Source of the DNA: Methanomethylicus sp964513415
GTDB taxonomy: Archaea > Thermoproteota > Methanomethylicia > Methanomethylicales > Methanomethylicaceae
Direction of reading: 5' to 3'
Length of the DNA: 11,577 nt
NCBI GenBank assembly: GCA_964513415.1
Contig: CAZEMX010000060.1
Location: 1-11,577, forward strand
This document shows positions 6,268-11,577 of the stretch, piece after piece (position 1 is the stretch's first letter; each line of letters opens with the position of its first letter). The notes under the pieces are model-generated. The model saw only the letters and a list, made by a program, of their open reading frames with translations. It was not told the DNA's origin and made no database searches. A program made the position numbers and the translations under genes.

Positions 6268-6942
6268 TTGGCGACCTTCTCCGACTTGAGGCAGAAGCTT
6301 GTGCAGGCGCTGTGGGAAGACCGCATAATAAAGACTCGCGCCGTGAGGGATGCGATGCTTGCAGTCCCCCGCGAGGAGTTCATACCCGAGCGCCTCCGAT
6401 CCTCCGCATACGACGACTCGCCGCTCCCCTCTCTTGAGAGCCAAACCATCTCCGCGCCGCACATGGTGGCCATCATGTGCGAGGTGCTCGAGCTGAAGCC
6501 AGGGATGGCCGTCCTAGAGGTCGGCGCAGGCACCGGATACCACGCCGCCGTCTGCTCCGAGATGGTCGCCCCCAAAGGGGCCGTTGCCGCCGGCCATGTC
6601 TATGCCGTGGAGCGGGTGCCGTCCTTGGCGGAGTTCGCAAGGGGGAACATCTCCCGCTGCGGCTACTCCGGCAGTGTGACTGTGATAGAGGGCGACGGCA
6701 CCATGGGCTACCCCCCTGCCGCGCCTTACGACAGGATCCTTGTTACCGCGGCCGCCCCCGCCGTGCCCCCTCCCCTGAAGATGCAGCTTAAGGACGGCGG
6801 CGTGCTGGCCATCCCGGTCGGGGAGGTGTACTCCGTCCAGACCCTCCTGAGGCTGCGCCGCTCGGGCGACTCTTTCACGGAGCATGCATGCGGCGGCTGC
6901 GTCTTCGTGCCGCTCAGGGGCCAGTACGGATGGAACACGTAG
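6268..6942 (+). CDS. pcm: Protein-L-isoaspartate O-methyltransferase
   Basis: Methylates L-isoaspartyl residues formed by spontaneous damage of Asn and Asp, starting their repair to normal aspartate (EC 2.1.1.77), in the cytoplasm. The 224 residues show VPREEFIP (33-40), the substrate-site motif SQTISAPHM (58-66), SAM motif I VLEVGAGTGYHAA (82-94), the acidic YAVER turn (112-116), GDGTMGYPPAAPYDRILVTAAAP (142-164) and LKDGGVLAIPVG (174-185). This is the complete family order and usual length. The start is a TTG preceded by no Shine-Dalgarno sequence; the A/T element about 23 bases upstream suits a leaderless transcript. In-frame TTG 6286 and GTG 6301 are less likely because they would trim the conserved first helix. 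Its 3' end is 14 bases from that of fen1, which runs the other way. Confidence 0.94.
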   Translation: MATFSDLRQKLVQALWEDRIIKTRAVRDAMLAVPREEFIPERLRSSAYDDSPLPSLESQTISAPHMVAIMCEVLELKPGMAVLEVGAGTGYHAAVCSEMVAPKGAVAAGHVYAVERVPSLAEFARGNISRCGYSGSVTVIEGDGTMGYPPAAPYDRILVTAAAPAVPPPLKMQLKDGGVLAIPVGEVYSVQTLLRLRRSGDSFTEHACGGCVFVPLRGQYGWNT

Positions 6943-6956
6943 CGCCCTGAAGCCCC

Positions 6957-7991
6957 TCAGAACCACTTCTCCAGGTTGGGCTGCCTCTTCTGCTCCTTCG
7001 TCATCGCGCTCATCCTGTCCAGCGCGGCGTCCACCCGCTCGAGCGAGAACTCGAACGAGTCAACGAGTATCCTCCTCACGCCGGCGGCGTCGACCTGGGA
7101 CCACCCGAGCTTGTAGTCCGACGTGACGCTCGGGTTCAGGAATATCTCCCTTATCGCGTCATAATCCACGCCCGCCTCGGGCTTGACCATGCCCTTCTCC
7201 ACGGCCGCCCTGAAGCTCCCCGCATCCTTGATTATCTTGAGCGCCTTCTTTGGCCCTATCCCCTCGAAGCCCTCCGGGTTGAAGTCCGTCCCCAGCAGGA
7301 TTCCCACGTCTATGAGCTGCTCCCTCGTCAGCGCGAGCTCCGTGAGCACATCCTCCAGCTTCAGCATCTCTGGCTCTATGTTTATGTAAACCGGCTTGCC
7401 CGGCAGCTTCCTCCTGCCCGTTATCGCGAAGTTCCTGACGAGCCGCGGCGCTCCGAAGAGCAGGGAGTCGTAGTCCTGGCTCGCCGTCGCCCACGCGTCG
7501 CCCTTCCTCGTCATATATGCCGCCTGCGCCTCGCCCTCCGACGGCGCCTGCACTGTGGGGACGCCCATCGCCGACAGTAGCTGCTTCGCCTGCTCCACCA
7601 TCGGCTTGGTGAGCCTTGATGTTGCCTGGGCGTGCCGCCTGGCCCCCTCGATGTCGCCCCTCTCGACGGCCAGCCTGTACTCCTCCCTCGCCCTCTCCTT
7701 GACCTCCGCCCGCTTGGCGATCTCCGCCGACTTGAGCTCCGGCGGCTTGCCGTCGAAGACGTAGACCGGCCTGATCCCCGCCTCCAGGAGGTTCGCGGTC
7801 CTGTAGAAAGTGCCCGATAGGTGGCTCGTCACCCTGCCCTTGCTGTCCTGGAGCGGGGTGCCGTCGGGCTGCCTTATTATTGCCAAAAACTGGTATAGGG
7901 CATTGTAGCCGTCAATGCCCACGATGCGGTCCTTTATCCCCTCGAACTGGATGGGTGTCTTGCTGACCAGGTCCCTCAGGTTTACTCCCAT
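6957..7991 (-). CDS. fen: Flap endonuclease 1
   Basis: Structure-specific nuclease that removes 5' flaps during Okazaki-fragment maturation and long-patch repair, working with PCNA. The 344-residue length is normal for archaea. The N region begins GVNLRDLV with D27 in IVGIDGYN. D80 is in YVFDGKPP, E152 and E154 are in APSEGEAQAAYM, D173 and D175 are in SQDYDSLLFG, and D236 is in LLGTDFNPEGFEGIGPKKAL. Together these give the metal-binding acidic set plus the helix-hairpin-helix DNA contact (GFEGIGPKKALKII). The C-terminus QPNLEKWF (337-344) is a classic PIP box for PCNA binding. ATG 7991 lies 3 bases after the stop of the small winged-helix-like gene, so it is the last gene of the cdc48 operon. 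Confidence 0.97.
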   Translation of the reverse strand: MGVNLRDLVSKTPIQFEGIKDRIVGIDGYNALYQFLAIIRQPDGTPLQDSKGRVTSHLSGTFYRTANLLEAGIRPVYVFDGKPPELKSAEIAKRAEVKERAREEYRLAVERGDIEGARRHAQATSRLTKPMVEQAKQLLSAMGVPTVQAPSEGEAQAAYMTRKGDAWATASQDYDSLLFGAPRLVRNFAITGRRKLPGKPVYINIEPEMLKLEDVLTELALTREQLIDVGILLGTDFNPEGFEGIGPKKALKIIKDAGSFRAAVEKGMVKPEAGVDYDAIREIFLNPSVTSDYKLGWSQVDAAGVRRILVDSFEFSLERVDAALDRMSAMTKEQKRQPNLEKWF

Positions 7992-7994
7992 GGC

Positions 7995-8255
7995 TCACGC
8001 CTGTCCCTGACGCTGCCTCGCCTTCATCAGCGTGATCGTCCTGCCCTTCTTGAGCAGGGAGACGTTGATCTTCCCCCGCAGCTCGAGCTCGATGAGCGCC
8101 TTGTTCAGCTCCGTCATCGAGATCTCCTTCAGCATTGCCTTGAGCATCTCAAGCAGCTCCTCGTCCCCCAGCGTCCCCTGCTTCTTTGCGATCAGGTCGA
8201 GGATTATCAGGTCCAGCGACTCTGTCCTCCATTTCATGCCGTTATCCCAAGTCAT
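7995..8255 (-). CDS. Small winged-helix-like protein between cdc48 and fen1, function unknown
   Basis: An 86-residue protein (80 if started at the inner ATG, base 8237, where MKWRTESLDLII begins). It is mostly helical: SLDLIILDLIAKK, DEELLEMLKAMLKEI, then SMTELNKALIELELRGKI followed by a short basic beta-like end (NVSLLKKGRTITLMKAR). The order of three helices and a strand with 'ALIELELRGKI' before a basic strand pair resembles a winged-helix fold, as in DNA-binding or protein-docking modules. That is an inference from pattern only. It starts 16 bases after the cdc48 stop and ends 3 bases before fen1, so it is cotranslated with both. GGGA sits seven bases before the inner ATG, which favours that start. 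Confidence 0.72.
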   Translation of the reverse strand: MTWDNGMKWRTESLDLIILDLIAKKQGTLGDEELLEMLKAMLKEISMTELNKALIELELRGKINVSLLKKGRTITLMKARQRQGQA

Positions 8256-8271
8256 CCACCATTCACGCTCC

Positions 8272-10464
8272 CTAGACGAAGTTGATGAGAGGCTGCTTGC
8301 CCCTAAGGGTCTGCTTGCTCCTCTCCTCCCATGCCTTGTAGTACTTCTTCATGTCCTCGACTATCGTCGGCCTGACCTTCGCCTTCCCCGCGGCGAAGTG
8401 CTTCATGGTGACCTCCTTCGCATCCGGGTCCTCCCTCAGCGCCATGAGCCCCGCCTCCCTGCAGATCGCCTCTATGTCCGAACCGGCATAGCCATCCGTC
8501 TCGGTGGCCATCCTCTCGACATCGACGTCCTTCGCCAGCGGCATCTCCTTTGTGTGGATCTTGAATATCTGCAGGCGCGTGCCCCTGTCTGGCTCCGGCA
8601 CGTAGAGCAGGCGGTCGAACCTCCCGGGCCGCATGAGCGCGGGGTCTATTATGTCGGGCCTGTTCGTCGCCCCTACTATGACCACGTTCTCCAGCCCTAT
8701 CAGCCCGTCCATCTCGGTCAGGAGCTGGCTGATCACCCTCTCCGTCACCATCGAGTCGCTGCCGCTCCCTCCCCCCCTCATGGGCGCTATCGAGTCTATC
8801 TCGTCGAAGAATATTATGACCGGCGCGGCAGTCCTCGCCTTCCTGAAGACCTCCCTTATCGCCCTCTCGGACTCGCCCACCCACTTGCTGAATATCTCCG
8901 GTCCCTTGATCGTTATGAAGTTGGACTCGCTCTCGTTCGCCACCGCCTTCGCCAGCAGCGTCTTCCCGCAGCCAGGCGGTCCGTACAGCAGTACCCCCTT
9001 CGGGGGCTTTATCCCGAGGCGCTTGAACCTATCCGAGTACTTGAGCGGCCACTCTATCGCCTCCACAAGCTCCTGCTTGATCCCCTCGAGCCCGCCTATG
9101 TCGTTCCACTTCACGTTGGGGATCTCGACGTAAACCTCCCTCAGCTCGCTGGGCGTGACCTCCCTGAATGCGTTCATGAAGTCATCCATGATGATCTCGA
9201 GCTTCTCCAGTATCTCCTCTGGGACCCTCTCCTGCTGGAGGTCTATCTGAGGCATGTACCTCCTCAGCGACTTCATGGCAGACTCCCTCCCGAGCGCCGC
9301 CAGGTCCGCCCCGACGAAACCGTGGGTTATGCCGGCGAGCCTCTTGAGGTCGACGTCCTTCGCCAGCGGCATGTTCCTTGTGTGGATCTGGAGTATCTCG
9401 TGCCTGCCCATAGTGTCGGGTATGCCGATCTCTATCTCGCGGTCGAACCTCCCCGGCCTCCTTAGTGCCGGGTCAAGGGCGTTCTGCCTGTTCGTCGCGC
9501 CTATTACTATAACGTCGCCGCGGGCCTCCAGCCCGTCCAGCAGCGCGAGGAGCTGGGCGACCACCCTCTTCTCGACCTCCCCTGTGACCTCCTCCCTCTT
9601 GGGGGCTATTGCGTCCAGCTCGTCGATGAATATTATGGCGGGCGCGTGCTGCTTCGCCTCGTCGAAGAACTCCCTCAGCTTCTGCTCCGACTCGCCGTAG
9701 AACTTGCTCATGATCTCCGGTCCGTTTATCGCTATGAAGTAAGCCTCCGTCTCGTTCGCCACCGCCTTCGCCAGCAGCGTCTTCCCGCAGCCAGGCGGCC
9801 CGTACAGCAGTACCCCCTTCGGCGGGTCGATCCCCAGGCGCTTGAAGAGCTCCGGGTGCTTGAGCGGGAGCTCGACCATCTCTCTGACCTTCTCTATGGC
9901 GTCCCTGAGCCCGCCCACGTCCTCGTAGGTCACGCGGGGGACCTTTGCCGCCTCCGCGGGCTTCTCCATGATCGCCAGGTTCGTCTCCTCGTTGACCATG
10001 ACTATTCCTGACGGCTTGGTGGAGATGACTGCGAATGGTATCGCCTGCCCGAGCACGGGTATGAGCACGTTGTCGCCCTCGACGAGGGGGGTGTCTGTGA
10101 GCCTTCTCTTGACGAAGCTTATGAAGCCCGAGTCGACCGGTATGGGGAACGACAGCGGGGCGAGCTTCACAACCGTGGCCACCTTGGCCTCGGCCTTCCT
10201 TATCGCCAGCTTCTCTCCGATTCCCATCCCTGCGTTCTTCCTTATGAGCCCGTCCATCCTTATGATGTCCATCCCTTGGTCCTCTGTGTATGCTGGCCAA
10301 ACGATGGCGGCGGTCTTCCTCTTGCCCTCGATCTCGATTATGTCGCCAACGCTGACCCCGATCGCCTTCATCGCGTCGGAGTCGATCCTCACCTTGCCCC
10401 TTCCAACGTCGCGCTGCTTGGATTCGGCAACCCTTAGAGTAACATCTCCGCCCTTGCCTTCCAT
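8272..10464 (-). CDS. cdc48: CDC48/VAT-type AAA ATPase with two ATPase rings
   Basis: Hexameric ATP-driven unfoldase that extracts and unfolds proteins, probably feeding the proteasome. Numbering here is from GTG 10476. The N domain (about 1-180) starts LRVAES and DVGRGKVRID (23-32). D1 has Walker A GPPGCGKT (226-233), Walker B IIFIDELDA (281-289) and GATNR (326-330) before the RRPGRFDRE segment (339-347). D2 has Walker A 499-506, Walker B IIFFDEIDS (554-562) and MRPGRFDR (615-622). Both ATP sites look intact. The chosen start is ATG 10464, about 28 bases from the TATA-like TTATTTTAA and so suited to a leaderless mRNA; GTG 10476 or 10473 would add four or three residues. The last residues are PLINFV, with Phe penultimate but no hydrophobic residue before it, so only a degenerate HbYX-like proteasome tail. 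It is the first gene of the cdc48 - small protein - fen1 operon. Confidence 0.96.
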   Translation of the reverse strand: MEGKGGDVTLRVAESKQRDVGRGKVRIDSDAMKAIGVSVGDIIEIEGKRKTAAIVWPAYTEDQGMDIIRMDGLIRKNAGMGIGEKLAIRKAEAKVATVVKLAPLSFPIPVDSGFISFVKRRLTDTPLVEGDNVLIPVLGQAIPFAVISTKPSGIVMVNEETNLAIMEKPAEAAKVPRVTYEDVGGLRDAIEKVREMVELPLKHPELFKRLGIDPPKGVLLYGPPGCGKTLLAKAVANETEAYFIAINGPEIMSKFYGESEQKLREFFDEAKQHAPAIIFIDELDAIAPKREEVTGEVEKRVVAQLLALLDGLEARGDVIVIGATNRQNALDPALRRPGRFDREIEIGIPDTMGRHEILQIHTRNMPLAKDVDLKRLAGITHGFVGADLAALGRESAMKSLRRYMPQIDLQQERVPEEILEKLEIIMDDFMNAFREVTPSELREVYVEIPNVKWNDIGGLEGIKQELVEAIEWPLKYSDRFKRLGIKPPKGVLLYGPPGCGKTLLAKAVANESESNFITIKGPEIFSKWVGESERAIREVFRKARTAAPVIIFFDEIDSIAPMRGGGSGSDSMVTERVISQLLTEMDGLIGLENVVIVGATNRPDIIDPALMRPGRFDRLLYVPEPDRGTRLQIFKIHTKEMPLAKDVDVERMATETDGYAGSDIEAICREAGLMALREDPDAKEVTMKHFAAGKAKVRPTIVEDMKKYYKAWEERSKQTLRGKQPLINFV
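8931..9006. repeat. Near-identical direct repeat, copy in the D2 Walker A region of cdc48
   Basis: These 76 bases match 9750-9825 with two mismatches (8980 T/C and 9004 G/C), at a constant offset of 819 bases. Both copies encode the same Walker A segment of the two AAA modules. The identity includes third codon positions, which is far more than the rest of the two domains shows. Confidence 0.9.
9750..9825. repeat. Near-identical direct repeat, copy in the D1 Walker A region of cdc48
   Basis: Partner of 8931-9006, 74 of 76 bases identical. A second shorter match, TCGACGTCCTTCGCCAGCGGCAT, lies at about 8522 and 9350, at an offset of 828 bases. Confidence 0.9.
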
Positions 10465-10487
10465 GTTCTGCACCACTTGCTAAATGG

Positions 10488-10496
10488 TTAAAATAA
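10488..10496 (-). promoter_or_regulatory. TATA-like element of the cdc48 operon
   Basis: On the minus strand TTATTTTAA lies between the EF-1beta terminator and cdc48. Its centre is about 28 bases from ATG 10464, the spacing expected for a leaderless archaeal transcript. An A/T-rich run further upstream (10516-10534) is an alternative. Confidence 0.45.
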
Positions 10497-10530
10497 CCTA
10501 TGTATTCCTTAGGTATGTAAGGATAAAGCT

Positions 10531-10546
10531 TTTTGATAAAAAAAGG
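10531..10546 (-). terminator. T-tract terminator after the EF-1beta gene
   Basis: On the minus strand a run of seven T (plus-strand A, 10538-10544) begins two bases after the EF-1beta stop codon. A plain U-tract ends transcription in archaea without needing a hairpin. It separates the zinc-ribbon/EF-1beta unit from cdc48. Confidence 0.6.
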
Positions 10547-10831
10547 TTATCCGGGGAGCGTCTGGACTACCTCTACATCTACCTGCCCGACGCCCTGCAC
10601 CTTGGCGAACGCATCCTCTATCGGCTGCGTACCGCCGGCATAGTCCCCTGGCATGATCACAAATGCCTTGAGCGCCTTCAGGCCGAAGGCGATCTCTTCC
10701 TCGTCGAACTTATGGACGTAAAGATTCTTGTTCCCCTTCGGCAGCGCTTCCTTCAGGCCGGCCTTAAGAACATCCAGCTTCACCGCGTCGTCCTCGGGGA
10801 GTATCTTGATTACGGCTAAAAGCCTAGACAT
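10547..10831 (-). CDS. ef1b: Translation elongation factor 1-beta (aEF-1B)
   Basis: Guanine nucleotide exchange factor that recharges elongation factor 1-alpha with GTP during protein synthesis. The 94 residues are the usual size of the compact archaeal form. Features seen are the opening strand LLAVIKILPEDD (4-15), the central KFDEEEIAFGLKALKAFVIMPGD segment and the final QPIEDAFAKVQGVGQVDVEVV (about 69-89), the alpha/beta plait of the family. ATG 10831 lies 15 bases after the stop of the zinc-ribbon gene, giving a two-gene unit found next to each other in many archaea (recalled from general knowledge). A T-tract follows its stop codon. Confidence 0.95.
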   Translation of the reverse strand: MSRLLAVIKILPEDDAVKLDVLKAGLKEALPKGNKNLYVHKFDEEEIAFGLKALKAFVIMPGDYAGGTQPIEDAFAKVQGVGQVDVEVVQTLPG

Positions 10832-10846
10832 GACGACCCTTCCACC

Positions 10847-11026
10847 CTATGGCCCAGTGAACCCGCACTTCGGGCACTTGTAGTTGTTGACAAGGTCCCT
10901 GCACTTCCGGCAGCGCCAGAAGACGACCTCGCCACAGTTCGGGCAAGGCAGCTTGACGCCCTTCTGATCCGGAAGGATGGGCTCCTTGCACGAAACGCAT
11001 ACTGGCAAACTTAATTCACTCATCAT
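10847..11026 (-). CDS. Small zinc-ribbon protein upstream of EF-1beta
   Basis: A 59-residue protein with four CxxC pairs: VCVSC (9-13), PCPNC (28-32), WRCRKC (37-42) and YKCPKCG (49-55). Eight cysteines would bind two zinc ions as a double zinc ribbon, matching the small archaeal DUF1610-type HVO_2753 family of putative RNA-binding proteins. No other domain, membrane segment or signal is visible. The first two codons are both ATG (11026 and 11023). The GGTGAT Shine-Dalgarno sequence (11029-11034), a good match to the 16S 3' end, lies two bases from the first and five from the second, so the second is the likelier start. It heads the unit with EF-1beta, which hints at a role around the ribosome. 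Confidence 0.88.
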   Translation of the reverse strand: MMSELSLPVCVSCKEPILPDQKGVKLPCPNCGEVVFWRCRKCRDLVNNYKCPKCGFTGP

Positions 11027-11028
11027 TA

Positions 11029-11034
11029 ATCACC
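11029..11034 (-). promoter_or_regulatory. Shine-Dalgarno sequence of the zinc-ribbon gene
   Basis: GGTGAT on the minus strand pairs with the conserved ATCACC of archaeal 16S rRNA. It is the clearest ribosome-binding site in the window and favours the second of two adjacent ATG codons. Confidence 0.7.
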
Positions 11035-11060
11035 GGAGTTGAATGGTTAAACCTGAAGCT

Positions 11061-11073
11061 GATATATAAATCC
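11061..11073 (-). promoter_or_regulatory. TATA box of the zinc-ribbon/EF-1beta unit
   Basis: On the minus strand GGATTTATATATC gives a strong TTTATATA core. Initiation about 25 bases on, near 11041, would leave a leader of 15-18 nt that still includes the GGTGAT ribosome-binding site. It lies in the 73-base gap after the geranylgeranyl reductase gene. Confidence 0.75.
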
Positions 11074-11099
11074 TATCCATGATCGGCGCGCCCCCGCCG

Positions 11100-11577
11100 T
11101 CAGCGTTCGAATATCGACCTCACCAGCGGTAGGACTGCGTAAACGCCAAGCCTGGACCTGATTGCCCTGTTCACCGTCGCCCTCTGGAGGTCGAAGTCGT
11201 ATCCTGCCACCGCGTTCAGCAGGTCTAGCCTCCCGATCTCCCCTAGCGCGCTCTCCATCTCGAAGCCGCTCATGTTCCTGAAGATCCTTGCCGCCAGCCT
11301 CATGGTATTGAACTCTTTCTCGAAGGCCTTTCGCCACCTGTCTTCGAATGCCGTCAGGGGCCTCCCGAGGAGCGCGGCCTCCGCGGCCGCCATCCCCGCC
11401 ATCCTTGCGACAGCGCCGCCGATCGCAACCCCCCCTCCGGTCGTCGGCTTCACGAAGCCGCCCGCATCCCCGACGACCACCGCGTTCCCCCTCACCACCC
11501 TCCTCACCGGCCCGCCCACCACTATCTTTCCGAAGATCGGCTCCGAGCACCTCGCCCCGCCGACGGCCCTGCTGATG
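11100..11577 (-). CDS. Geranylgeranyl reductase family flavoprotein, C-terminal part (gene continues past the right edge)
   Basis: FAD-dependent reductases of this family saturate the isoprenoid chains of archaeal membrane lipids or related quinones. The open frame runs to the window edge, so only about 158 C-terminal residues are seen and the N-terminal Rossmann fold (GxGxxG) lies outside. The visible part contains GKIVVGGP, then the second FAD-contacting motif VVVGDAGGFVKPTTGGGVAIGG, followed by a helical C-terminal region (FEDRWRKAFEKEFNTMRLA, then AIRSRLGVYAVLPLV). GDAxGFVxPTTGGGI is typical of the family. A GTG at 11522 is internal to the conserved sequence and is not the start. The exact substrate cannot be assigned from this fragment. 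Confidence 0.88.
   Translation of the reverse strand, partial: ISRAVGGARCSEPIFGKIVVGGPVRRVVRGNAVVVGDAGGFVKPTTGGGVAIGGAVARMAGMAAAEAALLGRPLTAFEDRWRKAFEKEFNTMRLAARIFRNMSGFEMESALGEIGRLDLLNAVAGYDFDLQRATVNRAIRSRLGVYAVLPLVRSIFER

Noticed and set aside
8032..9465. 477-residue open frame opposite cdc48 and the small protein gene
   Set aside because: It mirrors the coding frame of cdc48 on the other strand, is rich in Leu, Pro, Arg and His, and shows no family motif. In GC-rich genes such antisense frames stay open by chance.
9473..10300. 275-residue frame inside cdc48 in another frame of the same strand
   Set aside because: Arg/Gly/Glu/His-rich composition typical of a shifted reading of the real gene, without motifs.

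Overview
The window is archaeal chromosome: eleven complete protein genes, two genes cut by the window ends, one tRNA gene, and very little spacer. The archaeal character rests on the genes: an archaeal-type leucyl-tRNA synthetase, DUF434 and DUF371 proteins, aTrm5-type tRNA methyltransferase, FEN1 with a PCNA-binding tail, CDC48/VAT AAA ATPase, aEF-1beta and a geranylgeranyl-reductase-family flavoprotein. Promoters look like archaeal TATA elements, with T-rich ends. A small protein resembling the NitrOD5 output domain next to a single-domain response regulator, together with high GC, suggests a Nitrososphaeria (Thaumarchaeota) lineage. That placement is an inference and was not tested.

Layout. 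(1) 1-2668, plus strand: the C-terminal two thirds of leuS, whose reading frame is broken at about base 30; an overlapping DUF434/PIN-like gene; then tRNA-Arg(CCU) with an encoded CCA. (2) 2722-3561, minus: a SAM-dependent methyltransferase with a hydrophobic C-terminal segment. (3) 3762-5713, plus: trm5, then a receiver-only response regulator followed by an 85-aa NitrOD5-like protein. (4) 5778-6236 minus and 6268-6942 plus: DUF371 and protein-L-isoaspartate methyltransferase, divergent around one short A/T element. (5) 6957-10476, minus: an apparent operon cdc48 - small winged-helix-like protein - fen1. (6) 10547-11026, minus: a zinc-ribbon protein and elongation factor 1-beta, with its own TATA box and a T-tract terminator. 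(7) 11100-11577, minus: the 3' part of a geranylgeranyl reductase family gene.

Most genes serve information processing or quality control: tRNA charging, tRNA G37 methylation, translation elongation, flap processing in replication, protein unfolding and isoaspartate repair. The least explained parts are the response regulator/NitrOD5-like pair, the small protein between cdc48 and fen1, and the PIN-like protein overlapping leuS. No mobile element, CRISPR array, rRNA or prophage gene is visible. Spacer longer than 150 bases occurs only at 3562-3761, which holds a TATA box and nothing else I recognise.
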